Below the pieces are notes generated by a model. It was not told the origin of the DNA. It was given only the letters and a program-made list of their open reading frames with translations, and did no database searches. From Gnetum montanum (lineage: Eukaryota; Streptophyta; Gnetopsida; Gnetales; Gnetaceae): a stretch of DNA of 64,000 nt. The stretch lies in NCBI GenBank assembly GCA_015680685.1, contig MNCI01007982.1, positions 115,148-179,147 of the forward strand. Reading direction: 5' to 3'. Made by a program: the position numbers and the translations under genes. Below are positions 34,244-45,744 of this stretch, in pieces (the stretch's first letter is position 1; each line of letters starts with the position of its first letter).

Positions 34244-37200
34244 CTAGGTGGATGTAGAGTTCCTTCTTCCTTTATAGTGCCATTAGGGCCTACAGCATCG
34301 CTTGGTGCCTTCTATAACAATAACAATAAAATAGAAAACCAGTAAACACATGTATAATATTAAAACTAAGATGAAAAGCATAAAAATAACATTAAAAACT
34401 AACCTAAGAGGGTCTCGCATTAATCAAGTCTAGGGGAAAACTATCAAGGCTCTCCTCTAGTTGTCGAGGGATCTCAACCTTAGATAGTTGCATTTAGTCC
34501 TCCTGCCTAAAGTCAATCCCTGTAAGGATTTTGCCTTTGTCCACAGTGGCCCATGTAGGTGGCTCCATAGAAAACATAGTAGATGAAACCTCTCCCAAGG
34601 ATGTGACAATCTGCCTCTCCAAAGACCCACTCACCATGATATGATGAGTGAATAACTTGTAGGCCTGTCTCCTATTGGTTGCCTCAAGGAATATCTCGAG
34701 GTAGCAGCATTTGATGGATTCCTCCTTGTACCATTTAAGGTACGTGTCTCGCTCATGGTTGTAGGGGTGCTTGTGGTTCTTTTGGGTTTGCCCCCACTTG
34801 TACACCTTAGTGCTATAGTTTTCATAGTCTTGGTTCTTTTGGGTGAGTAGATACATATATAGCCACTACTCAATAATCTCTTAGGTGGCCTCATTTTTTC
34901 CTCGGATGGTCAACTAGTATCTGGCATAATCTATCTCTATAGTCCACTAGGTATTGTCTCCTTATGACCAAGCTACTAGAAAGTCATATTGGGATTGAAG
35001 GTCCTCGATCTTTGTGTCTTGGCTCATCACCCTGTCATAGAGCTCATGGACATGCTTCCATAAGTGGTTATTTGAGCACATGTAGACCCATAATGATTTT
35101 GTACAAGAAAGCACACATTTTCTAATTATCTCATATATACGATGAGGTACCTACTCCACTTTAGTAGGAAACTCAAGGATGGCATCCACCTTAGCCATCC
35201 TACTCAAATCCCAGTGAAGCTTGGGACCTATTTGCATACAACAACCAGATCACATTTAGCCACAAAATAAGCTTCCAATTATTAAAGCAACATCATGCAC
35301 ATACCAAGCTCAGGATCTACCTACTATAGGTAGTCAACCATATCCTCTACAATGCCTTCTATGAAGGAAAACTTGTCGAGTGTGCCTATCCATAGCTTCA
35401 TGTGGTAGGTAGACATCTTACTACTAGTAGGCACATCTGAGGCTATAACACAAAAATGCACTTAGCAATAGCTAAATAGCCAAAGATTCTAGAGCAAAAG
35501 AACAACAACAAATGACAATCTAAAGTACTTACCTAGCAAGCCCTTAGGTGTAAGAGTAGGGGGATCACCCAGATACATGTTGTCAAAGAGGCTATCAAAA
35601 TCACACCCATCGGGGTGGAATAGCCCTTCCTTCCCTAATTGTTGGAGGGTCTCTGTGGCCTTGCGTACCTCCTCCCCTTGCACTTCCCTCTCCTTAGCTT
35701 AAGGAGGAGCCTCCTCTACTATTGCTTTCATCGCTGCTCTAGTAGCCCTCTCTTCTAATTTTGACAATTTACCAATATGGCATGTTAGCACATACTAATA
35801 CACATTATCTCATTAATATAGCATAGCAAAAAACATAAAAATATGAACATAAACATATATAAAATGAATGCATCTAATAAAGTGCATATACTAACCTATG
35901 ACCTTTATACGTAAGTCGAGAAGCTTGAGGCGGATTTTCTTGCCACTTGTCTTTCTAACCTCAGGAGTAGCCTCCTCTACAGAGTGTGGTCTCTTGATGT
36001 TTACCTTGGACAATTCCACCATCTCTACAATATAATAGTTAGCCTTTTTCACATCCCTAGTGCCAACTAGAGGACCCTTGCCTATGTTGTCATGCGAATA
36101 GTGTGATTGCCCTAAGGGACCTTTGGTCATTACTGAATACGACTCATCGATTTCCTCTAGGGGCTCCTACACATGAGTGGTTATGAACATATGCTTAACC
36201 CAAGGCTTTGATAGTTGCTCACGATCCTACATGACCCATCACCCATTATCACATACCACTAGGAGCTCTATGAACCTTCATAGATACCTTGGGAAGAATG
36301 CAAAGTGTACATGAGACCTCGGTTGGAGGTAGAAGCGTAGCTTGGTGATCTCTACATGTAAGCTGGTGGTGATGTAGGAGGCCCAATTAAATCTCATGCC
36401 CTCCTATAACACCTCTTTCATCACCTGTGCCTACTTCACCCCAAGGAGTTTTCCTTGAGAGATCAGCTTTAGGAAGGCACATGCGCAAAAAAGAGGATAG
36501 AGTTCTTGAACCTTAGGCACAAGCATGTCCTTGATGGGGATGCCCTTGTGAGATTAGGTTGCCCTTAACTAGTCCTCAATCTCTCCTCTATAGTCCACCT
36601 CCTTGTTGGCCTTGTCAATAACCAATGGGCCATTAGTGGAAAGGATAAAGAGGTCAACAAAGAAGGCCTCACTAAGGTCTAGAACTACCCTGACACCATG
36701 TACTTGGATGATGAAGTGGTGGACATTGCTGCTGAAGGAGTCTATGATGGTGACCATTTTGGCCACCAAAATTCTTGGGTTGAGGGCCAAGAAAAGATCC
36801 ATCAGCTTAGCATGTGTGAGCCTATTGGTCAATTCCTTTGAGGCCTGGTGGCACAACCAATGTTGTGCGCTCTCCACATTACCATATTTCATGAATAGGG
36901 TGGCCTTAGTGCAGCATGTGGTGATCACTATCACCTCTTTTGAAGTAACTACTATTGCAATAAAGGAAAAAGCAACATTAACACCATGTAAGGGAAAATT
37001 AATGAGCACATGTATGCAAGCACAAGAGCCAAAATAGTAAATGCTTACATGGAATAAATGGTGTGTGGGATGGAGGTGGTGGTGCAAGAATCTCCTTGAG
37101 GTTAAGCTCACCACTAGTCCATTCCTCATCTAGCCCATCATGGGTCTTACACCAATCGAATGCCCTTGGGTACTGGGTAGGATAGGATCCTAGGTTAACT

Positions 37201-39638
37201 CCCACCTACTCAAGTATAACCTCCCAAAAGTTTGGACTAGATGAGAATATCTCTAGGGTGGTACAAGTCAAAGCAATAGGATCCCTCTTGTCATGTAGGC
37301 CCTAGTTGTCAACTCTAAATCTGGCATTAGGCATGAGTAGTTAGCAACTTAGCATGGCAAGAGCAAAGAACACATTGAAAAAACCATAAGAGCACTTACC
37401 ATCTAGTGCAGTATACGGTTCCAAGCAGGTTCTAGAACAAAGTGTACATGCGTAGAGTAACAAAGAGGGTGTTACTCTTATTGTAGCAAGAGAAGTTTGG
37501 CATTTTTGAAATCCTAGATAAAGGTTGAGCACCCTTGGGGCCTCTACCTAAACCACTTGCTCTATCATCATTAGTAGTAGGCTCATCAAACATGAACCTC
37601 AAAATGCCTTGGTCAACCCCAAGCAGCAATGTCTCTATGATGACGCTTGCAGCCTCTGCTACTAAGTGTGACCACATCATCACACTAAAGTGCTACAGTA
37701 GGAATTCCAGGAACTCACATGCTCCTAGCCGAAGCCACACTACTTGATGATGTACATGCATATCTGGCATAGGCATGTTGGGGACAGGCTCACTCATGTA
37801 GCAAAGAATGCCAACAAGCTCCACAACAACTAGGATGGGCTTCAGTAGCATCCTAAAATGGAAAAGCAACATACGAAGTATTAGTATACATACATTGGAT
37901 GCAATTTTGACAAAATATTAAAAATTAAACTTACCAAAATTAGCATAACATAGCATAGACTAGCAAAAAATATCCTTAGGGCCCCATGGATATAGACGTT
38001 AACACACACATTTGACATGCCTGGTGCTCACTGGGGTATAGCATGTTTTGCATAAGATTAGTGTTTTGTTCTACATGTTTGTACATTTAATACTATCATG
38101 GTTTGCATATTTTTGGTAGTTTAGCATCGTTACGGTTTGCAAGTTTAGCATTTTTTGTAGGTTTAGCTTTGTTGGCATTGTTGCATTTTTCAAGTTTAGC
38201 ATTAAGAGCAATGTATAAAATTTTCCAAAATTTTTTCTGACTTTGGATAGCGCAGTCCAAAAGGTTGCAAATTTTTTCTAACTTTAGGTTACCTCTTAGA
38301 GTGTAGTCTAGGAACAATGTGATTTTTTCTAACTTTGAAACTTTAGATCACCTTGACTACGCTCTAGAAAATTGGAGAGTGTAGTCCCAGATTGCAGAAA
38401 AAATTCTAATTCCTTGACTATGCTCTCCATAGAGTGTAGTCATAAAAAAAACTAATTGTTGGATAGGCCATCTTGATGAACACTTGGCATCAACTATGCC
38501 TCGAAGATGGGAGTGTAGTCCTAGCCATGGCCAATGAGAGCCAAGTTTTAGCCACTGCTCCAATGATCTCTCCATTGCATAGCATCCTATTGTAGTGTTG
38601 TGCATCGTCCACTACCTTCCCCATGCGTTGTGCCTTGCTGCAGTGCTATACATCACCTTCACTACCACTTTCATGATGCCTTGGCCACCTAGCACCCACG
38701 ATAGCTACGACCCCTATGCCATGCCTTGCTGTGATCCTAGATTGGCCAACAATTTTTCATAGAAAAAACTAAAAAATAAAAAGAGGAAGAAATGCACCCT
38801 TGCCATCATGCCTCCCTGTATGGCCTTTGTAGCCACATAGCCACATTTCAAGGTGTGAAACTCTTGTTATGTCGTGGGGTGCATGAGTCCCACGACCTCT
38901 AGTTCATCCATGGTGCTAAACCCTCACTAGCAAAATAAAAAAAATCATATGGTAAACCCCTACTACAACCCTACCCTATAGCAGGCTACCCATGGCCACC
39001 ACTGGTGCCCTTGTCCTTGCACTAAAACACTCACAAAAATGTTTGAAAGAACACAAAAAAATTACAAATCCCCTCACTATGCCCTTGCCCTATAGGTGGT
39101 AGCTCCGCACTATTGCCAAACCCCAAATCCCTATCCTGTGCTATGCAAAATACTAGAAAAGAAAAAAAAAAGAAATCATAGCAACCCTTCATGCCCCATC
39201 AAGCCCCATGCACAACAAGCAAACCCTCTAAAATTGTGGCCTTGTGCATGACCTAGTGGTAGCCCATGGCCTCTCCACTGGCAACTACACTAGCTACCAC
39301 AACGACAACGATCATGTCAAACCCTCATGTCCTTGCACATGCCCATCGCTAATTCCCCACAACCAAAACCCCATGCAAAAAATGCCAAAAATAAAACCCT
39401 TGCTTCATGTGCACGTCCTCCCTTCCACGGTGGCTGAAATGGCTAACAACAATGGTGGCCCTTGCCATTACAGGTTGCCAACGTTCACTCCCATAAACCC
39501 CCGAGTGCAGAAAATGCAAACAAAGGAAAAAATGGTAGAAAAGGAGAAGAGTGTAGTTGGGGTACCTAGTAGATGGTGGCACCCTCCATTCCTTCACACG
39601 TGCCCACGATAAGCAGCCTAGTGCTCGTTCTCCCTCAT
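34244..39638 (-). pseudogene. Antisense multi-exon accessory gene of B1, about 1,010 codons
   Basis: Unknown function. Runs opposite to gag-pol, between protease and RT. Exons on the minus strand: E1 39,638-39,566 (leader or unphased), E2 37,852-37,400, E3 37,320-37,049, E4 36,951-35,896, E5 35,754-35,533, E6 35,442-35,305, E7 35,227-34,404, E8 34,312-34,244. Introns have GT (for example GTAAGTGC, GTAAGCAT, GTAAGTAC, GTATGTGC) and AG; the phases of E2-E8 (2,1,1,1,1,0) join one frame. Inside it only former CAG/CAA/CGA-type stops interrupt. Products: E3 WCKTHDGLDEEWTSGELNL; E4 holds the largest domain (KYGNVESAQHWLCHQASKEL, FIIQVHGVRVVLDLSEAFF, MRFNWASYITTSLHVEITKL); E7 KTEDLQ-like coiled coil and YNHERDTYLKWYKEESIKCC. 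E4 vaguely recalls the plant mobile-domain / putative plant transposon protein pattern, from memory only. The E1-to-E2 junction is out of phase, so E1 may be untranslated or a small exon is missed. B0 carries the same gene. Confidence 0.75.
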
Positions 39639-39795
39639 TCACATTTGCTAGTCTGGGGTGCAGGTGTCCACTTCAGTGAGCGATCTTAGCAGCAACTATG
39701 CTCTTCATAGGTAGTGCATTCCAATAGCAAGCCTATGATTTGAAACTTTGCATTTTTCAATTTGAAAATGATAGACTTACCCAAGGTGAAATGTG

Positions 39796-39804
39796 CTTTT
39801 ATAT
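39796..39804 (-). promoter_or_regulatory. TATA-like box of antisense gene (B1)
   Basis: On the minus strand GGGGGATATAAAAGCACAT, about 165 bp before the ATG of exon 1. A GACTACACTTCCACCC ... GAGTGTAGTC palindrome, the same kind of module as in the LTR U3, lies just upstream (39,840-39,895). The matching box in B0 is at 54,721-54,728. Confidence 0.5.
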
Positions 39805-40039
39805 CCCCCAGTATCACTTAATGATTTACCAACCCCAAGACTACACTCAACACTATTTGCATAGTGCATACTAGAGTTGGGTGGAAGTGTAGTCAACTAG
39901 ACTTAGAAATTTTTTTGATTTTTTTGGCTGCACCAAGCTTAGAAAAATTTTAAATTTTTCTCATTGCCCAATGAGCACCCAAGCTAATTCCACGTTCCTA
40001 CACACTTTCAACCTTGCTCAAACTAACACATCTCGCACA

Positions 40040-40115
40040 TCCATGGTTTGCTAAGACCGTAAACTAGCACACATGACCTACTAAGGCCTAAAATCAGCAC
40101 CAACGTGATTTCATT
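40040..40115. repeat. GGCCTAAAATCAGCA minisatellite, right flank of cassette (B1)
   Basis: GCTAAGACCGTAAACTAGCA and CTACTAAGGCCTAAAATCAG, two units of the motif listed at 33,780. Confidence 0.65.
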
Positions 40116-40253
40116 CTTTAATGTTACATGTGCATACTTAGGAAAAATTTTATTACATTGCTTTTTTTTCAATTTGTGCATATTGACTTCATTGAGATAG
40201 GTGCAACTTGACATTTTTCTGGTTGTTTTGTAGGACCTTCATAGGAATACAAC

Positions 40254-41860
40254 ATGACTATGTATGAGTATCTTCACTTACCTCTGGTCCTCATTGGGTC
40301 CCATGGTGATCTCATGCGATGCATTGATCTACAATGCCTAGACCTTGAGCTTATAGCCTACAATGAATACATAATATCTATAGAGGCACTGTTAGACAAG
40401 TTGGAGCATCTAGATAAGGCTTTAGATCTAGAGATAGGTGATGTCACTAAGGATATCCTCATTGAAATCCCTATAGTGACACCTAGTGGCAAGGTAAAAG
40501 CATTGAAAATTAGTTCTTTGCTAGAGCCTCAACATGCCTATAACATGGCTAAAGTGCTCAACGACAACATTAAGGCATTTGCATGGTCCTACGAAGAAAT
40601 GCCAAGCCTAGATCCTTGTGTAGTCCAACATAACATTATCCTCGATCCTTGCATTAAGCTAGTCAAGAAAAAAGCATGTAAGGTTAGGCCTAAGGTGGCA
40701 TTGGAAGTATGTGATGAAATCATCAAGCTCTACAAAGGTGGTTTCATCCAGGCCATTGACTATCTAGACTGGATCTCCAACATTCTGGTTGTACCCAAGA
40801 AAAATGGAAGTATATGCATTTGCATAGACTTCTAAGACCTAAACAAGGTGACTATTAAAGGTGATTTCCCATTTCCTAGTATTGATTGACTCATCGATAC
40901 CACGATTGGTCATGCCTTGTTATCCTTCATAGATAGGTTCTCAGGCTACAACTAGATTTGAATCAACCCAAAGCACCAGTTCACCACAACCTTTATGACT
41001 CCTTAGGGTACATTCTATTACACCATGATACCCTTCAAACTGAAGAATGCAGGAGCAACCTATCAATGCATAATGACTTCATTTTTAATGATTACATGTT
41101 AGGTTTGATCAATGATTACATTTAGGACATAATAGTTAAGTCCAAAGTAGCACACAACCATGTAGATGACTTAGATATAGTACTCAAATTTTGTCTAAAA
41201 CACAATCTTAGGCTAAACCCCAAGAAATTTGTTTTTGGCATTAAGATGAGCTAGATGCTTAGTTTCTTAGTATCTGAAGTAGGCATACACATAGACCTTG
41301 ATAAGGTTAAGGCCATAATCAACTTAGCACCACCGGCTAACCTTAAGGAGCTATGAGGGTTACAGGGTAGATTGTAATTTATACATAGGTTTATTGCATA
41401 GTTGACTAATAAGTTGCAACCAATGCATCATTTTCTCAGAAAAGGAGTCCACTTTGAGTGGACAAATCAATGCCAAGAGGCATTCAACAACCTTAAATAA
41501 GAGCTAGCTCAACTTCCAATAGTTTACCCTCCACAAGGAGATAAACCCTTCTACATCTACCTTGCTACCTCTAACACATCCATTGCCTCTCTACTTTGTT
41601 AAAAGCAAGATGATGGCATAGAGATCTTGGTATATGACTTAAGCCACACATTAGTTGCCCATGAAGCAAAGTATAGTTATGTGGAAAAGAATTACATTGC
41701 CTTACTCTTCACACTCAAGAAGTGAAGGCACTATCTTTTCCGTAGTCAAGTCAACATCATCTACAAGAGGAACATACGTTGAGTAATTACAGTGAATATC
41801 TATGAGAGCAGTTGTATTACATGATGAAAAGCAATAATAGCAGAGTTTAAACTACATTAC
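40254..41860 (+). pseudogene. B1 reverse transcriptase and RNase H
   Basis: An open stretch begins MTMYEYLHLPLVLIG and runs to 40,835. It includes the RT N-terminus (GGFIQAIDYLDWISNILVVP, KKNGSICICIDF, then DLNKVTIKGDFPFPSID), the Ty3/gypsy pattern with the R-V-C-x-D-Y-R-D-L-N motif in decayed form. Later, LLSFIDRFSGYN, FYYTMIPFKLKNAGATYQ, and the catalytic-loop region as YI-stop-DI (family YVDD) in DYI-stop-DIIVKSKVAHNHV. Then NLRLNPKKFVF-like, LQGRL, RKGVHFEWTNQCQEAFNNLK and RNase H pieces (FYIYLATSNTSIASLL, AKYSYVEKNYIALLFTLKK). Frame broken by numerous stops and a frameshift near 41,080. Confidence 0.85.
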
Positions 41861-41979
41861 TTTGCATAAGCCTCAATGAAAGGTCAAGCTATAGCCACAC
41901 AACTCACAGCTTCACCCATTGATGATCAAGCAACAGTTGATCTAGAATTGCTAGATGAGCATGTCAATAGCATCAACTA

Positions 41980-42370
41980 AGTTCCTGATAGCTTTGAGGC
42001 ACTCTTACACTTTGATGGTGCTTCAACCTCTCAAGGGGCTAGTGTTGCTACCATTATCATTTTTTCCTTAAGGGAGATTTGACCCTTTGCATATCATTTT
42101 GCATTCCCATGCACTAATAATGTGGTGGAGTATGAAGGTCTCCTTAGAGGTATCCTAGTAGCATGTGACCTATGAATCCAAAACATAGCAATCCGAGGTG
42201 ACTTGCAATTAGTGATCAACCAAGTTACAAAGGTTTATGCTTGTAAAGCCAAACATTTACAACCTTATTGTGACCTGACAAAGCACTTACTTAAACAATT
42301 TGCAATTGCTAATGTTAATATATCCCTAGGAAGAAAAATGCCATAGGTTATGCACTAGCAATGTTACCCT
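41980..42370 (+). pseudogene. B1 second (archaeal-type) RNase H
   Basis: After the first RNase H comes LLHFDGASTSQGASVATIII, FAFPCTNNVVEYEGLLRGIL, IRGDLQLVINQV and CKAKHLQPYCDLTKHLLKQF. DGA, N-N-x-x-E-Y-E and GD-x-x-LV-x-NQ are the usual signatures of archaeal-type RNase HI. This second domain is the hallmark of the Tat clade of plant Ty3/gypsy elements. One stop (L-stop-IQ) and a frameshift at the end. Confidence 0.85.
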
Positions 42371-42479
42371 TAAGTATTATAGCTAACATATTTCATGCAT
42401 TGGCCACCTTGGTGGTGGATTTCCCTATGCCTATCACACAAATCATTTATATTGTATCCATAGCCACAGTTAGCACCAC

Positions 42480-43735
42480 CCATGTAGTAGAATGGTATGA
42501 CAACATTAAAGCATACCTTAAATAGGGTGAACCTTCGCAACATCTAACCACTACCCAAAAGGATGTAGTGTGTAAATGATTATGGTCGTAAGTCATCATA
42601 TGTGATAACATGCTATGTCACAGATCTTATGATGGCTTACTAATAACCTACAAGAGCAATAGTGAAGTGTGAATGATTATTGAATAAGTCCACAAGGAAC
42701 TATGCAGAGGTCACATAGCACCCAAGGCAATGGTGGTGAAAATCAGACACTTAGGCTATTACTAGCCTTACATGGAGCATGATTATGTCTCCAAGGTCAA
42801 AAAATGCTATTATTATCAATGGCATGGCAACTTAATACACGTTCCATCAACTGAACTGAACATAATGTAGATCACATAGTCATTCCAATGTTGGGGTTTG
42901 GACATCCTTAGACCAATAATGCCTAAGTACTCTGCAGGGCATAGCTTTATTATAACCACAACTGAGTACTTTACCAAATGGGTTGAGGCCATTTCCCTTA
43001 GGAAGATAACATCACAATAGGATTGAACATTTGTTCTTGATAACATAGTGATCAATTTTGGTTTACCCATGATCATTGTAATGGAGAACGGGCCACAATT
43101 TACCAGTGTTGAAGCCAAGGCCTTCTACGAGTGCTTTGACATTAAACATTCCTTCTCATCATCCTCTGACCCATAGACAAATGGCCAAGTGAAGGTTACA
43201 AATAAGGTCATTGTTAGCCTTCTAAAGAAGATGCTTAGTAGTAGCAAATGGCGATGGCACAAGTAATTAGTCTACGCACTCTGGGCCTACTCCATGACAT
43301 GCAAAATAACAACAGGTAAGACACCATATATCATTTTTTATGGGTTTGAAGTAATTTTTGCCTCTTGAATTGTAGTTTCCATCACTCCAAGTGATCCTCT
43401 CAAGCTTCATTGATGAGGCTCAGAACTATGAGTTGAGAACTATGAACCTTGACTCTATAGAGGAGGAGTGCATGCAGATGCTTGATTGCATCGAATGGTA
43501 CCAAGAAAAGTAATGGTAGAAACACCATCACAACCAACACCAATGATTGATCAAGAAAGGGGACTTAGTTCTTAAGGTCATTCACAAGCTCGTGGACAAA
43601 TTCTTAGCCAACTGGAAAGGGCCTTTCTTGGTCACCAAGGCATATGACAATGGAGCATTCAAGCTTGCTAATCAAGATGACAATAAGTTTGCCAATTTGG
43701 TCAACCATTTTTACTTGAAGCCTTACTACACCTAG
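42480..43735 (+). pseudogene. B1 integrase
   Basis: HHCC-like start (VHKELCRGHIAPKAM; second Cys pair decayed to VKKCYYYQWHG). Core: QCWGLDILRPIMPKYSAGHS, TTTEYFTKWVEAISL, MENGPQFTSVEAKAFYE, DP-stop-TNGQVKVTNKVIVSLLKK. Of the D-D-E triad the first Asp (LDILRP) remains, the second is Glu (MENGPQF for usual DNG-x-QF), and the Glu in NGQ-x-E is Lys. C-terminal part 43,547-43,735 is open: GDLVLKVIHKL, LANWKGPFLVTKAYDNGAFK, LANLVNHFYLKPYY, the GPY/F-like module. Non-functional. Confidence 0.85.
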
Positions 43736-43754
43736 TATGTAGTGTTGTATCTTA

Positions 43755-44190
43755 ATGAAGCAAGGTAAGCACAAGTTTTCTATGACTATAAACTAGCACA
43801 ACAAGTTTGCTATGATGATAAATTAGCACAGGAAGTCTACTACAACTATAAATTGGCACAATAATCATTAATTATGACATTAAATTAGCAAAGCATTTGT
43901 CCACTATGACGTTAAACTAGCACCTAAACCTCAAGTCCACTATGGTTATAAATTGGTATAGATAGTTTGCTATGACATTAAATTGGTAGATACCATCTTT
44001 GGATCATGATGTTAAATTGACATAATAGCACATTTGCTACAATGTTAAACTAGCATGTAGTAGTCTGCTAGGACTATAAACTAGCACGCCACGATCTGCT
44101 AGGACCTTAAATTGGGTTCATTACCTACTAGGACCTTAAACTAGTAAAACACATGGTCTACCAAGACCTTAAACTGGGTTCGCAGTTCAC
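43755..44190. repeat. TTAAACTAGCA minisatellite after integrase (B1)
   Basis: About twelve degenerate units of about 30-40 bp of the form CTA(C/T)(G/A)AC(N)TTAAACTAGCA. Same motif as at both flanks of the antisense cassette. Confidence 0.75.
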
Positions 44191-44321
44191 CACACATAGT
44201 TCTGTGGGCAAGCAAGTGGGAATACTTCCAACTCACCTAATCTCCCCTCATTTGTTTATATCTCGTGGGTAGGTCAGGGACACTGTAGTTCCAAAATGGA
44301 TTTCATATCGTTAGAAGAGGC

Positions 44322-44640
44322 ATTTAGAACATTTGTAGCATTACAACCCCTAACATTTTGTTGGTCTTTTGGAGCTCCTATCATCGGTGCGTCCTCTGGG
44401 TGGCACTTGCAGCACTATCGCCTTTAGGCATTTTGCTGGTGCTTTGAGCTCCTGCCAATGGGACACCTTTTGGAGTAGTTGTAGCATTATGGTCCCTTGC
44501 CATTTTGTTGAATTTTTTGGCTCTTACCATTTCTCGGGCTTGGAAGCACTTACAGCGTTATGGCCCCTTACCATTTTGTTGGTTTTCTGAGCTCCTGCTG
44601 TCAGCGTGGACTCTTGAGCACCTACATCATCATCGTCCTT
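44322..44640. repeat. Tandem repeat of about 72-78 bp, four to five units
   Basis: Units share GCA(G/T)CA(T/C)TATGGCCCCTTACC, ATTTTGTTGGTTTTCTGAGC and TCCTGC. Lies in the non-coding 3' region of B1; small open frames across it (for example 44,369-44,590) are a by-product of the repeat. Confidence 0.7.
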
Positions 44641-45744
44641 GGCACCTTTATTGGATTTTTAGACACTTGCAATTGGTTCAGCTATCACAGTGATTGCAAC
44701 ATCCTTGCATCTAGTAGTTTACTTACATATCATGTTGTGTGGTTATTTTCTTGTCTTCTTTGAGTTGCGTTTGTAGGATGAAGTCCTAGAGGTGGTTGTG
44801 CAAAGATGCATCTCATTGTAATGTCATGTTACCACATTTATTTGATGTGCATGATGAGACCAACCAAGCCACTCAAGAGTACATATTTCTATTACCCCAC
44901 TATAGCCTACCTACATTTACCCCCTTTCACCTTACATTCCCCTACCTTCCCCTACATCATCGAGTTTCAAATCTCTTCGATGCACATGGCACCCTTTGTT
45001 AGTCAACCATAGAACCCATGATGAATGTAATGCAACTTGTCCCATGGGGAGATCTATGGGTTGGTCAAAGCCCAAGCAGATGTGATGCAACTCATCCTAG
45101 GGAGGAAACACCTATCTTACAGATGTGACGTTGTTACACTAAAGTAAAGCCCGTTAGGTGGCATTTAGTTCACTTGATGGAAAGCATCTCATAGCTAGCA
45201 TCTTACATTACATAGAACCCAAAGCAGGTTCACCTAAAAGCCAAAAAGCAAAAAGCAGAAATCCAAAAAAAAACGAATGAGGAGAAATATGTCCCAAAGC
45301 AAAAATTAGCAGAGTTGCAATTTCATAATGGGTTCAACCTTGAATCCACACTGACTCTCTCATAAGCACTTAGATGAGAGGTCACAATTTCAGGGGTAAG
45401 CCATCCTGGTACCATGGATGCTAACTCTCTCATAAGCATTCCAACAAGAGCTCACCATTTTGGCAGCAAGCCATCCTGGTGCCTTGATCCTTGTTAGTCA
45501 TGCGGACTTCACATCATGTAGAATCACACTTTGTTTGCATTTCCATCTCTTCCTTTATCCCTAGCACATTTCCTACACCCTTTACCTCTAGCATACCACA
45601 ATCCTTAGCACTCTTGATCATGGTATACCAACATCTGGTCAAGTACTAATGAGTGATGTTGGTGTTAGGCCCACCATGGCATTTTATAGTTCTTTGTCAA
45701 TGTCTCTCGAGCCACTCCTCTAGATGTCAACAAAGAGGGGCTAA
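44641..45744 (+). other. B1 non-coding 3' region with PPT
   Basis: No domain seen. Contains a two-unit 70-bp tandem repeat (45,354-45,490; ACTCTCTCATAAGCA ... AAGCCATCCTGGT). Ends in CAACAAAGAGGGGCTAA, a purine-rich PPT directly before the LTR. Confidence 0.65.

Noticed and set aside
36603-37037. 144-codon plus-strand open frame
   Set aside because: It is the complement of exon 4 of the antisense gene; the minus-strand frame is longer, matches B0, and fits the splice sites.
34244-39638. Host gene captured once by insertion into B1
   Set aside because: B0 has the same gene at the same place between protease and RT, so it predates both insertions.
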